DNA from: Chitinophaga alhagiae
GTDB taxonomy: Bacteria > Bacteroidota > Bacteroidia > Chitinophagales > Chitinophagaceae
NCBI RefSeq assembly: GCF_003568665.1
Contig: NZ_QXMH01000002.1
Location: forward strand, 682,001-746,000
Length of the DNA stretch: 64,000 nt
Reading direction: 5' to 3'
Positions within the stretch are counted from its first letter, which is position 1. Every line of letters begins with the position of its first letter. The position numbers were made by a program, and so were the translations under genes. This document shows, in pieces, positions 17,334-25,815 of the stretch. The notes beneath the pieces were generated by a model. That model saw only the letters and a program-made list of their open reading frames with translations. It was not told the DNA's origin and did no database searches.

Positions 17334-17990
17334 TTATGGCCTTGCGGCTTTCATCAGCCCCAGGGCTATTGCTTTTTTTACCAGCACCACCGCATTGGGC
17401 GCCTCAAATTTCTGCAGCAGGTTGTAGCGGTGGCTTTCCACCGTTTGTATGGTTATAAAGAGTTTGGATGCAATGGCGGAGGTGGTAAGTCCTTCGCCTA
17501 TCCAGTGCAGCACTTCCTTCTCGCGGGCTGTAAGGCGTGGCGGGCGTAATGACCTGTCCGGCGCGGAGAAAACAATACCGCGGACTTCGTCACTCATCAC
17601 ACACTGCCCCAGCATTACCAGCTCAATGGCATTTTCCAGGTCCTGGAGAGACGCGTTCTTCAGCAGGTACCCGTTTGCCCCGCTGCCCAGCATGTCATTA
17701 ATGATTTGCCTTTCCGTATGGTTGCTCAGGGCAATTACCTTTGTTTGTTTATAGAGACGGTGAATGGTACTGCATATTTCAATACCAGACATGCTGCCGG
17801 GCAGGCTGATGTCAAGAAAAACAATGTCTGCGTGGTGTTGTTCCAGGAAGTCCAGCGCTTCCTGTCCGGAATCGAAAGCACCGAGCACCTGCGTATTCCC
17901 GATCTTCCGCAGTACGCTCAGCAGCCCTTCTATAAAAATGCTGTGATCTTCTATCAATATGATGCTATAATGCTTTATCTCCTGTGACAT
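17334..17990 (-). CDS. LuxR-type response regulator
   Basis: About 218 residues from the ATG giving MSQEIKHYSIILIEDHSIF. The receiver domain (1-125) has acidic pocket residues in IEDHS and the phospho-acceptor in IVFLDISLPGSMSG. The output domain is a LuxR/NarL helix-turn-helix (RLTAREKEVLHWIGEGLTTSAIASKLF, then TVESHRYNLLQKF). It overlaps the end of the sensor kinase gene by 26 bases, so the two are translationally coupled and form a cognate pair. Confidence 0.9.
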   Translation of the reverse strand: MSQEIKHYSIILIEDHSIFIEGLLSVLRKIGNTQVLGAFDSGQEALDFLEQHHADIVFLDISLPGSMSGIEICSTIHRLYKQTKVIALSNHTERQIINDMLGSGANGYLLKNASLQDLENAIELVMLGQCVMSDEVRGIVFSAPDRSLRPPRLTAREKEVLHWIGEGLTTSAIASKLFITIQTVESHRYNLLQKFEAPNAVVLVKKAIALGLMKAARP

Positions 17991-19983
17991 TGATCTCAAT
18001 ATTAATGATAGTACCATTCCCGGGCCGGCTGTCCAGCTCCATTTTTCCCTGCAGGTAGCTCACCCTTGAACGGACGTTGGTGAGCCCCAGCCCTTCCTCG
18101 TTATGCCGGCCGGGGTCGGGCATTCCTTTCCCGTTGTCTTCAATAGTGATATAAAACCTTTCCCCGCGGCCGCTGCACTGCAAAAATATGTCCGTTGCGC
18201 CGGAGTGCCTTACAGCATTGGCCAGCAGTTCCTGCACGATCCTGTAAATATCCACTTTTTCCTGCTGGGGCATGTTTTCCGGCAGGTTCAGCAACTCATA
18301 GTCAATACGCATGTGTTGATTGTCCATTGACCTGCAAAGGTCTTCCAGCGCCCGCGTAAGGCCTGAACGCAGTAGGGCTTCCGGCATCATATTGCGGGCA
18401 ATGCGCCTAAGCTCATGCACCGAATCGTCCAGTTGGCCGATGACCTTTTCCAGGTCTTGCTGCTGCCGTTCATTTTTGTGATGGCTTGCTGCGGACAAGT
18501 TCAGCTTTACGCCCGCCAGCATACCTCCAAGGCCATCATGAAGGTCCCTGGCCAGCCGCCGCCGTTCCCGTTCTTCCCCTTCCAACTGGGCGCGTGTGAT
18601 CTGTATTTCCTGCTCCTGCCGCATGGTGTACAGGCGTTGTGCCTCCCGCTTTTTCCGCTGCCGGTAAACATAGATGAAAAAAGCCGCCAAAAAGGCCACC
18701 ACCACCCCGCCAAAGTAAAGCAACAATTGCTGCAGTTGGCTCCGGTTTTGCAAGCGCAACAGCTTCCGCTCATTTTCCGCGATCCGGTACTTCGTTTCCA
18801 GGTCAGCTATTTCCTTACCTGTTTTCTGGGTGAAGAAACTGTCCGAAAGCTGTGTGTATTCCATCAGCCTGCTGAAAGCAGCGGGGTGGTTGCCCAGCGC
18901 TGCTTCTGTTTGGGCCAGTTCATACAATATCGTTCTGCCGTTCTGCGCAATGGGATACTCCCGGTAGCCGTTATACACTTCTTCAAGCGCCAGTTTGGCT
19001 TTATCAAACCTGTGCTGATGCTTATAGACCTCATATAATTCATATTGCAAACTGATCGCATCATAGGCCAGGCGCTGTTTTCTGGCAATAGATAAACCCG
19101 TGTTCAGGGCGGCCTGGGCTTCTTCCCATTGATGCATCCTGGTATGGGACATGCCCCTGACCAGGTAATAAACAGGCAGATAGGATGAATCGCCTGCCGA
19201 TGTCAATATCCGGAAAGATTCCTGCAGCGGCGCATCGGCAGCATCGGGCCGCCCTTGCAGCACGTATGCCTTGGCCTGGTGGATATAACATTCTGCCAGC
19301 ACCGGCCTGTTGTTATATTGTTTGTTATGGAGAATGGCAATGGCCTTCTGATAGTACTGCCCCGCTTTGACATAATCTTTATAATTCATAAAAACGGCCC
19401 CTATGTCCATATAGTTCCATGCTACCCGTTCTCCGTCTCCCGCGGCCTGTGCAAGGGGTATGGCTTTGGTCAGCAGGATGTTCACAAAGGCGCTGCTATT
19501 GTCCATCTGTTGTTCGAGCGCCCCGTAATTATGCCAGGCGCGTGAGCGGTATTGCAACGCCCCGGTTTCGGTGAACCGCGCCAGCAGTGTGTCTGCCGCC
19601 ATATACTCCTGCTGGCTTTTAAGCCTGTCATAACTATAGTAGGCCCCGGCCAGGTAAAAGTGCGCCAGCCCCCGCAGCAGGGATTTATCTTCCGTATATT
19701 GAAATGAACGTTTGGCAAAATCTACCGCCTTTGCACTGTCCCTGTCTGCCCAAAGATCAGAAAGCATCCACAGGGTATGGGCCCTGGTACTGTCATGTTC
19801 ACTTGTGTGAAGTATTTCCAGCAGGCTGTCTGTATGGCGGTCTTGCGCAGCTGCATGGTAACCTGTAAAGTTGAGTATCAGAAAAAATATGCTGACAGAA
19901 GTTCTCAAGGTACTTAGAACATGGTTAGCAATAAAAATACAAGTAAAATCGCTATTTGTTGCCATGACGGTGGCTACCGCCAT
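17965..19983 (-). CDS. TPR-containing sensor histidine kinase (HisKA_3 type)
   Basis: A 672-residue protein. An N-terminal hydrophobic segment acts as signal or anchor. Residues about 50-400 are helical repeats of TPR type (for example WNYMDIGAVFMNYKDYVKAGQYYQKAI), placed outside the inner membrane. One transmembrane helix follows (LLLYFGGVVVAFLAAFFIYVY, about 430-450), then a coiled-coil, the H-box RRRLARDLHDGLGGMLAGVK and an ATPase domain with DNGKGMPD and GLGLTNVRSRV. This architecture is common in Bacteroidota NarL-type systems. Starts at residue 1 or residue 7 (MATNSDF) are both possible; the longer form overlaps the upstream beta-propeller gene by 10 bases, implying an operon. Confidence 0.88.
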   Translation of the reverse strand: MAVATVMATNSDFTCIFIANHVLSTLRTSVSIFFLILNFTGYHAAAQDRHTDSLLEILHTSEHDSTRAHTLWMLSDLWADRDSAKAVDFAKRSFQYTEDKSLLRGLAHFYLAGAYYSYDRLKSQQEYMAADTLLARFTETGALQYRSRAWHNYGALEQQMDNSSAFVNILLTKAIPLAQAAGDGERVAWNYMDIGAVFMNYKDYVKAGQYYQKAIAILHNKQYNNRPVLAECYIHQAKAYVLQGRPDAADAPLQESFRILTSAGDSSYLPVYYLVRGMSHTRMHQWEEAQAALNTGLSIARKQRLAYDAISLQYELYEVYKHQHRFDKAKLALEEVYNGYREYPIAQNGRTILYELAQTEAALGNHPAAFSRLMEYTQLSDSFFTQKTGKEIADLETKYRIAENERKLLRLQNRSQLQQLLLYFGGVVVAFLAAFFIYVYRQRKKREAQRLYTMRQEQEIQITRAQLEGEERERRRLARDLHDGLGGMLAGVKLNLSAASHHKNERQQQDLEKVIGQLDDSVHELRRIARNMMPEALLRSGLTRALEDLCRSMDNQHMRIDYELLNLPENMPQQEKVDIYRIVQELLANAVRHSGATDIFLQCSGRGERFYITIEDNGKGMPDPGRHNEEGLGLTNVRSRVSYLQGKMELDSRPGNGTIINIEINVTGDKAL

Positions 19984-20957
19984 ACAAAGTCACCTACAAT
20001 GGTCTTTCCCAGCCCTCTTGTATCTCCGGGAGCGCCTTTTACAACTGGGTGTATTACGCGGTTATCTTCACCGGGGTAGGTCTTGTATACATGGCCGTCT
20101 GCGGGGATAATGCACAAATGATAGGCATTGCCGCCCACATCGCCATCCATGGGCGCGCGTGGGTTGGCCTTCATGGCTATATACCTGCCATCCGGAGAAA
20201 AGCATGGCGCCAACTCGGAAAAAGTGCTTTCGGTTACCTGGTGAAAATCGCTGCCATCCGCATTCATCATCCAGATATGACCACCCAGGGACAGCGCGAT
20301 CTTTTTCCCGTCGGGACTGGCGCTGGCGTGCCCTTTCCAGTCAGCAAAAGGAATGTCTCTCACTTTGCCGGCACGGTTGAGATCCGGCGAAGTACGCCAC
20401 AGCCCGCCGTCTTTTTTGAACAGGATGGTACCGCCCGGCTCCCAGCTGATGGGGTCCAGGTATTCAAATTCGTGTGTGTTTCCATAACCGGTAATATTCC
20501 TGAGTACATTGCCGCTCATATCCAGTATTACCAGGCCATCCCTGAGGGTAGGCGCCAATGCCAGCCTGGCGCCGTCAGGGGAGATGCAGGGCAGGCCGCC
20601 ATTGTTGTCGTTAGGTTCATAAAATATCTCTTTTACCGTTGAGCCGTCTGACGTGTTGAAGATGATATACCGGGTGTCATAACTGGCCCTGTTGATCTGT
20701 TTTACGCCCCTGGCCCCGTCCCAGCTGATGTCCCAGCCGTAACCCTGCCAATTCGGGACCACGCCTGATAACACGCCGGTAGACATGTCAAACCGGCTGA
20801 TGCCCTCTGTTCCCTGCTTGATATAGACCGCGCCGGGGCCATAGTTATAATTATGGCCGTTATCCGGGCCAGGGCCGTTCCCTTTCTTGCAGGAACCCAG
20901 TGTTGCAACTAACAGGAGAACCATTGACAGGAGCGGGGTTTGAACTTTTGTACGCAT
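19974..20957 (-). CDS. Beta-propeller (TolB/WD40-like) lipoprotein B
   Basis: A 327-residue lipoprotein (lipobox ATLGSC) with a glycine/asparagine-rich spacer, followed by repeated blades of the PD40/TolB kind: SPDGARLALAP, SPDGKKIALSLGGHIWMMNADGSDFHQVT and SPDGRYIAMKA. It ends in a conserved GDFVWR. It is paralogous to the next gene upstream over its full length, including the HIWMMNADGS blade and the closing PADG...WR region. It is probably periplasmic or surface-anchored. It overlaps or abuts the sensor kinase gene, which suggests that the pair of propellers supplies or modulates the input of that kinase. The function is inferred. Confidence 0.76.
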   Translation of the reverse strand: MRTKVQTPLLSMVLLLVATLGSCKKGNGPGPDNGHNYNYGPGAVYIKQGTEGISRFDMSTGVLSGVVPNWQGYGWDISWDGARGVKQINRASYDTRYIIFNTSDGSTVKEIFYEPNDNNGGLPCISPDGARLALAPTLRDGLVILDMSGNVLRNITGYGNTHEFEYLDPISWEPGGTILFKKDGGLWRTSPDLNRAGKVRDIPFADWKGHASASPDGKKIALSLGGHIWMMNADGSDFHQVTESTFSELAPCFSPDGRYIAMKANPRAPMDGDVGGNAYHLCIIPADGHVYKTYPGEDNRVIHPVVKGAPGDTRGLGKTIVGDFVWR

Positions 20958-20996
20958 ATTTACAATTGATTGGTGGTCTTGTTGTGTTGGGGATGT

Positions 20997-21950
20997 TCAG
21001 CGCCACAGCAACCCTCCGTCATTGGCTTCAGGCACGGTTTCTCCTTTCCTGACCAGGGGAATAACATTCCTGTCCGCCCCCTCGTCAACATTATACAGCT
21101 TGCCGTCTGCGGGGATGGCAACAAGCCGCCATATATACCCGAAAGGCCCGGTAGTATGATAGTCGGTCCCTATCAGCAACCAATTTCCGTCAGGTGAGAA
21201 CACGGGAGACACTTCAACCTGGCCGCTGGCGGATACCTGAACCAGGTTGCTGCCGTCCGCGTTCATCATCCAGATATGGTTGCCGGCGGCAAAGGCCACT
21301 TTGGTACCGTTGCGGCTTACCGCCAGGTCTTTCCAATCAGCAAAGTTTAATTCTTTGATTACCCAGGCCTGGGTGAAGCCCGGGTTGGTCCGGCAGATCT
21401 TATTGCCTGTTCTGAAGAGCAGGGAATTATCCGGCATCCAGTTTATATCGCCTTTGGCAATACTTTCCCCCTGGAACGCTGTAAGGTGATGCAATACCCT
21501 GCCTTGCAGGTCCAGGACCAGGAGCCCGTCGTCATACGTTGGCGGAACGGCGATCAGCTTCACATCATGAGACAATTTTGGGAAGGTATGATTGGCATAG
21601 CCTGATACTTTTTCAAAGCGGCTGATGACCGTTCCGTTGGCCAGGTCTGTCAGCGTGTAGATCTCGGTGTCATAACCGCCGCCGCTTTTATCTTCCGCCT
21701 GCAGGTACTTTGTGCCGTCTATGCTAATGTCCCATCCGTTGCGGCCTACATCGCTTTGCTGTGCAACAGATACGGTGGCTGTAGCCAGGTTGAATGTAAG
21801 GATACCGTCATTTGCCCAGTCATAATAGATCGTGCCCGGCCCCAGCTGCGCGGGTGTTCCGCCATTACCCGGCCCCGGCTCATTTTTGCTTTTGCCGCAG
21901 GCAGCCAGGAGGATGGTGACGGCCAGGATATTTAATGCGTGTTTCTTCAT
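20997..21950 (-). CDS. Beta-propeller (TolB/WD40-like) lipoprotein A
   Basis: A 317-residue lipoprotein (lipobox LLAAC at residue 18) and tandem paralogue of the following gene. The blades include ISIDGTKYL, SRNGTKVAFAAGNHIWMMNADGSNLVQVS and SPDGNWLLIGTD, and it ends in NDGGLLWR. The mature N-terminus begins with a GxGNGG-rich spacer. It is the first gene of a four-gene minus-strand run: propeller A, propeller B, kinase, regulator, with 39 bases between the two propellers. No enzymatic motif is visible. Confidence 0.76.
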   Translation of the reverse strand: MKKHALNILAVTILLAACGKSKNEPGPGNGGTPAQLGPGTIYYDWANDGILTFNLATATVSVAQQSDVGRNGWDISIDGTKYLQAEDKSGGGYDTEIYTLTDLANGTVISRFEKVSGYANHTFPKLSHDVKLIAVPPTYDDGLLVLDLQGRVLHHLTAFQGESIAKGDINWMPDNSLLFRTGNKICRTNPGFTQAWVIKELNFADWKDLAVSRNGTKVAFAAGNHIWMMNADGSNLVQVSASGQVEVSPVFSPDGNWLLIGTDYHTTGPFGYIWRLVAIPADGKLYNVDEGADRNVIPLVRKGETVPEANDGGLLWR

Positions 21951-22121
21951 GTGCGTGGGTTAGCTTTAGCAAAATAAAGCTTTTACCGGGGGGAGGTCAA
22001 TCGGAGAAAACCTTGCTTTTTTTCTAAGGGTTTTCCCTGAGAGCGGGGATGGGTAGAGCGATGCAGTATGAAAGTTTGGGGTTAATATCTGCAGGAGGCA
22101 CGCAGTGTATGCGAAGGTATG

Positions 22122-22430
22122 TTAGCTTTTTTTGTGGTATTTGTTTCCTTTCCCTTTTGAAGCAGGCGGCCGCTTGCTTGTATCCAACACCGTTTCACCC
22201 AACGCCAGTTCTATTTTGGCAATGGTTTCCAGGGTGAAATTATGGGTGCCCTTCATCCACCGGCTAATTTCCGATTCTTTTTTTGACAGCTTCTCTGCCA
22301 GGTCTTTTTGCGTCCAGCCCCGCGCGTCGAGAAGGTCGAGGATCCTTTCGGTGATGTCAAATGATTTGGACACCATTAACCGGGTATGTTCCGGAACCCG
22401 TTCGTAAATGACATCGAGTTTAGTAGCCAT
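22122..22430 (-). CDS. XRE-family helix-turn-helix protein, probable antitoxin
   Basis: A 102-residue protein with a lambda-repressor-like helix-turn-helix (about 28-83): ILDLLDARGWTQKDLAEKLS, KKESEISRWMKGTHNFTLETIAKIELALGE. The N-terminal arm resembles HigA/MqsA-type antitoxins of Bacteroidota. The tail is basic. It follows the putative toxin gene by 11 bases, in the toxin-first order typical of higBA. It probably represses its own operon; no clear operator was located. Confidence 0.8.
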   Translation of the reverse strand: MATKLDVIYERVPEHTRLMVSKSFDITERILDLLDARGWTQKDLAEKLSKKESEISRWMKGTHNFTLETIAKIELALGETVLDTSKRPPASKGKGNKYHKKS

Positions 22431-22441
22431 ATTTTTAAAGT

Positions 22442-22918
22442 TTAAGATCTTCCAAATTCAAAGTGCATGTCTCCCGTTAGTTCAAGATAGTCTGCCTGCC
22501 GGTCTGCCCGTACCTGCCAGCGTATGCTTTTGTCCTGCATGCGGTCTCTCAGTTCCTTGTCAAGCGCTACCATGAGTTCCCATGCGTTCCTGCATTCCGG
22601 GACCTCTTGTAACCGCCTTTCATCCTTGAAACATCCATTGCCTACGATCAATGCGTTCCTGGAGCAGGGGATGACATATAACCGCAATTGCCCCGGGCCG
22701 GCCAGTAATGCATCTACCGGGCCTTCGCCTCCCGGCCGGAACCTTCTTTTGTCAATACCCCGCTGTGCAAATTCCCGGAGGGCCGCGGCAATGCTGTTGA
22801 TATTGTCAGCATGCTCCGCAGTGTCAAACCTTGACAGAAAATCATCGAACTCGCATTCAGGATGCCCTGCCCGGTGAAAACTGTACAATGTGAACTTTTT
22901 AATGCGTTGATACAGCAT
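22442..22918 (-). CDS. Putative RelE/HigB-like toxin
   Basis: About 158 residues from the ATG giving MLYQRIKKFTLYSFHRAGH; the longer frame upstream looks non-coding. The segment QLRLYVIPCSRNALIVGNGCFKDERRLQEVPEC has the alternating pattern of the RelE/ParE beta-sheet followed by a basic helix. The classic catalytic residues cannot be assigned with confidence. The assignment depends mainly on position directly before an XRE antitoxin. The protein is longer than usual RelE toxins (85-120 residues), with about 60 extra N-terminal residues. It may be a divergent toxin or another partner of the HTH protein. Confidence 0.55.
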   Translation of the reverse strand: MLYQRIKKFTLYSFHRAGHPECEFDDFLSRFDTAEHADNINSIAAALREFAQRGIDKRRFRPGGEGPVDALLAGPGQLRLYVIPCSRNALIVGNGCFKDERRLQEVPECRNAWELMVALDKELRDRMQDKSIRWQVRADRQADYLELTGDMHFEFGRS

Positions 22919-23028
22919 GAGTCTTCCTGTTGTGTAATTCACTTTTAAGTTAATTTCAAAGTTATAGAATTTTCGATGATAAAAGCCAAAAACAAACAAT
23001 TTTTTTTCCGCTCATCCTCACAAAAGCA

Positions 23029-23052
23029 GGACCCGCCAAAACTGGCGGGTCC
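23029..23052. terminator. Perfect 10-bp hairpin upstream of the toxin gene
   Basis: GGACCCGCCA pairs with TGGCGGGTCC around loop AAAC. The flanking T tracts are weak, so it may be a terminator, an RNA-processing signal or a dispersed repeat. Confidence 0.5.
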
Positions 23053-23072
23053 GGATTAAAGCATGTGTAGCA

Positions 23073-23168
23073 GTCCGTTTCCGGATGCGTATAATTAACC
23101 CCAAAATGCCGGCGGTAAGAAGCACCGCCGTAGAAGAATATAATCCGCCAGGAGTAACGGACCCTTTT
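23073..23168 (+). ncRNA. Candidate structured small RNA
   Basis: Three nested stems can form. The outer stem pairs GTCCGTT (23073-23079) with AACGGAC (23156-23162). The middle stem pairs CGGAT (23082-23086) with ATCCG (23143-23147). The apical hairpin pairs CGGCGG (23110-23115) with CCGCCG (23125-23130) around a nine-base loop. A large AT-rich internal bubble separates middle and apical stems, and CCCTTTTT follows the outer stem. No open frame fits. A rod with a large internal bubble recalls 6S RNA in outline, but no sequence identity is claimed. Confidence 0.35.
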
Positions 23169-23323
23169 TAGATAACCATTCGATATGCTAGCAGTAAGTT
23201 ATGTTTGCTACCCGCTATCCTCATTGCGTCCCTTCAAAATTATTACACTTGTCTTCCTAAACCTGAAAATAAATGCTATAATATTTTGGACAAATCCTAG
23301 AATATATCAGCTTTTCCGAGTTT

Positions 23324-23354
23324 TTTGAGCTGGAATCAAAATCGACTAACTTTG
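23324..23354 (+). promoter_or_regulatory. Housekeeping promoter of the DUF2130 gene
   Basis: TTTG at 23324, 19 bases, TAACTTTG at 23347-23354. This is a perfect consensus match, predicting a leader of about 60 bases before the ATG at 23420. Confidence 0.8.
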
Positions 23355-23419
23355 TAGCACGCAAATACACTGCGCAGCATGGCCGGTATTTAGTTTTTGC
23401 GTATAATTCATGTTGAACT

Positions 23420-24736
23420 ATGGGAACTTCAATCACCTGTCCGAACTGTAAGCACCTTTTTGTAATGGAAGACGCCATTGCAGCGGACATAGAAAAAGAA
23501 ATGCGGGCAAAGATGGCGGTAGAATGGCGCAAACAGCAGGATGGCCTCCAGGTACAAAAGCAGGAGGTGGAGCAGCTGCGCCAGCAAATTGCCGTGGAAA
23601 AGCAAAAAGTGCAGGAAGATCGCCGCCTGCAGGAAGAAGAGCTGAACAAACGCCTTCAGGCGGAAAAGATAAAACTGCAGGAATCCCTGTCTGACAACAT
23701 CCGTAAAAGCCTGTCCGCGGACTATGAAAACCAGCTCCGCGTTATGCGCGAAGCGCAGCATGAAAACGAGGAAAAGCTCAAAGAGGCCAGGCTGGCCCAG
23801 CTGGAGTTCATGCGTAAAACGCAGGAGCTGCAGAACAAGGAAGAAGAGCTGGAAATAAAGCTGCAGAAGCAGATGATGGAAGAGCGCACCAAACTGATGG
23901 AGCAGATCCGCCGCGAAGAATCGGAACGCAGCAGCCTCAAGGATACGGAGTACCAGATGAAACTGAAAGAAATGGAAAAGCAGCTGGAAGACCAGCGCCG
24001 CCTGGCGGAAGAAATGCGGCGCAAGGCGGAGCAGGGCTCCATGCAATTGCAAGGCGAGGTGCAGGAGCTGGCGCTGGAGGAAATGCTGCGCAGCACTTTT
24101 CCCTTTGATGCCGTGTCTGAAGTAGGCAAAGGCGTGCGTGGCGCGGACTGTATCCAGACGGTGCGCAACCAGTTTGGCCAGGAATGCGGCAAGATCATCT
24201 ACGAAAGCAAGCGTACCAAGGGCTTCGAAAAGGAATGGATAGAAAAGCTCAAGTCTGACATGCGCAGCCAGGGGGCAGACGTGGCGGTGCTGGTAACGCA
24301 GACCATGCCCAGGGAAATGGACCGCTTTGGGGAAAAAGACGGGGTCTGGATCTGCTCTTTCCATGAAGTGAAAAGCCTGATCTATGTACTGCGGGATGCC
24401 ATCCTGAAAGTATACAACGTGGCCAAGTCGCAAGACAATAAAGGCGATAAAATGCAGCTGCTCTACCACTACCTTACCAGTGGCGAGTTTGCGGAGCAGT
24501 GGAGCGCCATCCGGGAGGGCTTCCGCTCCATGAAATTGTCTATCCAGAAAGAGCGGGAAGCCATGGAAAAACTCTGGAAAGCCCGGGAAAAACAGCTGGA
24601 AAAAGTGCTGCTGAACGCCGCCCATATCAAAGGTTCCATTGAAGGCATCGCAGGCAGCGATTCTGTAGACCTTCAGCTGCTGGACGATGCGGCTGAAGCA
24701 CTGCTCGGCGGCCCCAACGGAGGCGGCGATGAATAA
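23420..24736 (+). CDS. DUF2130 protein: zinc ribbon, coiled coil and PD-(D/E)XK-like domain
   Basis: A 438-residue protein. It starts with a short zinc-ribbon half (CPNCKHLF, Cys7 and Cys10). A very long charged coiled coil (about 20-215) follows, then a conserved C-terminal DUF2130 domain. That domain contains VRGADCIQTV (Asp243) and GKIIYESKRTKGFEKEWIEKL (Glu262-x-Lys264), an arrangement consistent with the PD-(D/E)XK nuclease core, followed by ADVAVLVTQTMP. The family is uncharacterised; nuclease activity is an inference. Architecture and size match family members. It has its own promoter and is followed by a HAD gene. Confidence 0.82.
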   Translation: MGTSITCPNCKHLFVMEDAIAADIEKEMRAKMAVEWRKQQDGLQVQKQEVEQLRQQIAVEKQKVQEDRRLQEEELNKRLQAEKIKLQESLSDNIRKSLSADYENQLRVMREAQHENEEKLKEARLAQLEFMRKTQELQNKEEELEIKLQKQMMEERTKLMEQIRREESERSSLKDTEYQMKLKEMEKQLEDQRRLAEEMRRKAEQGSMQLQGEVQELALEEMLRSTFPFDAVSEVGKGVRGADCIQTVRNQFGQECGKIIYESKRTKGFEKEWIEKLKSDMRSQGADVAVLVTQTMPREMDRFGEKDGVWICSFHEVKSLIYVLRDAILKVYNVAKSQDNKGDKMQLLYHYLTSGEFAEQWSAIREGFRSMKLSIQKEREAMEKLWKAREKQLEKVLLNAAHIKGSIEGIAGSDSVDLQLLDDAAEALLGGPNGGGDE

Positions 24737-24801
24737 CATTTTATAAAATATTTCTATATAAATGCTTGGATACTACGCTGCGGCACCCTACATTTATGTT
24801 T

Positions 24802-25443
24802 ATGAAGAACCACGCATATCAATCCGTTATATTCGACCTGGGCGCCGTGCTGGTAGACTGGAATCCGCGTTATCTCTACAAAAAGATATTTGCTACGCCG
24901 GAAGAGGCTGAGCATTTCCTGGAGCATATCTGCACGGCTGACTGGAACGAAGAGCAGGATGCGGGCCGCAGCCTGCAAGACGGAACGGAGATGCTGGTAG
25001 CCCGCCATCCGGAATTTGAAGCGCAGATACACGCTTATTACGGCCGCTGGCGTGAAATGCTGGCCGGCCCAATTGCAGGCACGGTAGACATATTGCGGCG
25101 GCTGAAAAACAGCGGGCACTTCAAACTTTACGCGCTCACCAACTGGTCTAACGAAACATTCCCCATTGCGCTGATGGAATATGAATGGCTGCAGTGGTTT
25201 GATGGTATCGTCGTATCCGGAAAAGAAAAGATCCGTAAACCGCAACCTGATTTTTATCAGCTTTTGCTGGACCGTTACGATGTCAATAAAAATACCACCG
25301 TTTTTATTGACGACAATATCCGCAACGTAAAAGCGGCGGAAAAATTTGGCATTGAAAGCATTCTCTTCGAATCTCCGGAACAATTGCAGGCCGCCCTGGA
25401 ACAACGCGGCATCCTCAAAGGACAACAGCAACTTTCTGCGTAA
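24802..25443 (+). CDS. HAD-superfamily hydrolase, subfamily IA (YihX-like)
   Basis: A 213-residue enzyme from the ATG giving MKNHAYQSVIFDLGAVLVDW. The nucleophile is Asp12 in FDLG; the usual second Asp is replaced by Gly, as is normal for YihX-type members. Motif II is in ALTNWSNE, motif III lysine in GKEKIRKPQPDFY, and motif IV in TVFIDDN. The small helical cap between motifs I and II has the FLEHICTADWNEEQDAG signature. Relatives dephosphorylate sugar phosphates such as glucose-1-phosphate. The substrate here is not determinable. It is cytoplasmic. Confidence 0.88.
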   Translation: MKNHAYQSVIFDLGAVLVDWNPRYLYKKIFATPEEAEHFLEHICTADWNEEQDAGRSLQDGTEMLVARHPEFEAQIHAYYGRWREMLAGPIAGTVDILRRLKNSGHFKLYALTNWSNETFPIALMEYEWLQWFDGIVVSGKEKIRKPQPDFYQLLLDRYDVNKNTTVFIDDNIRNVKAAEKFGIESILFESPEQLQAALEQRGILKGQQQLSA

Positions 25444-25492
25444 CAGCAAATAATATTATACTCTCGCCTTATATATTTAAAATGCCCCATGT

Positions 25493-25513
25493 ACCGCAAC
25501 CGGTGCGGTTTTT
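25493..25513 (+). terminator. Terminator after the HAD gene
   Basis: The stem ACCGCA/TGCGGT with loop ACCGG is followed by a T5 run, about 50 bases after the stop codon. Confidence 0.7.
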
Positions 25514-25815
25514 GATTTAACATTTCGTTAAGTTGATTTTAACTTTTCTGCTGTAAACGAAGCGTAACATTCTGCTGTCTATACCGTTCCATAAAGGAAG
25601 GTCGGAAGTGAGACGGAGTAATGTGAGATTGACAATGTGTTGAGATGCGGTTTTTGTGAAGCAGTGAAGAGGGAAAATGTGCAATTGAACAGTGATGGAT
25701 GGAGAGAATGTTGATGCAGGTCCGTTGTGCAGGTTAGTTAGTAATGCAGTGACAGTGGATAAACGGACCGCATCTTCCGACCAGCAATTAACCACCGGGT
25801 AAAAAATTAACACAT
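25514..25815 (+). other. Long non-coding leader region with strong C depletion
   Basis: A 300-base gap before the DUF4136 gene. From about 25590 to 25760 the plus strand is rich in G, A and T and nearly lacks C. GGTCCGTT at 25719 can pair with AACGGACC at 25762 across a 35-base loop. No credible protein frame is present. It may be a long 5' untranslated region, but no perfect promoter was found in it. Confidence 0.4.

Noticed and set aside
23429..24739. A 436-codon frame antisense to the DUF2130 gene
   Set aside because: It is a mirror of the coiled-coil codon pattern; the plus-strand protein has domain motifs and a consensus promoter.
24802..25443. Inactive HAD protein because the second Asp of motif I is Gly
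   Set aside because: FDLG is the normal motif in the YihX-like branch, and the nucleophile Asp is present.
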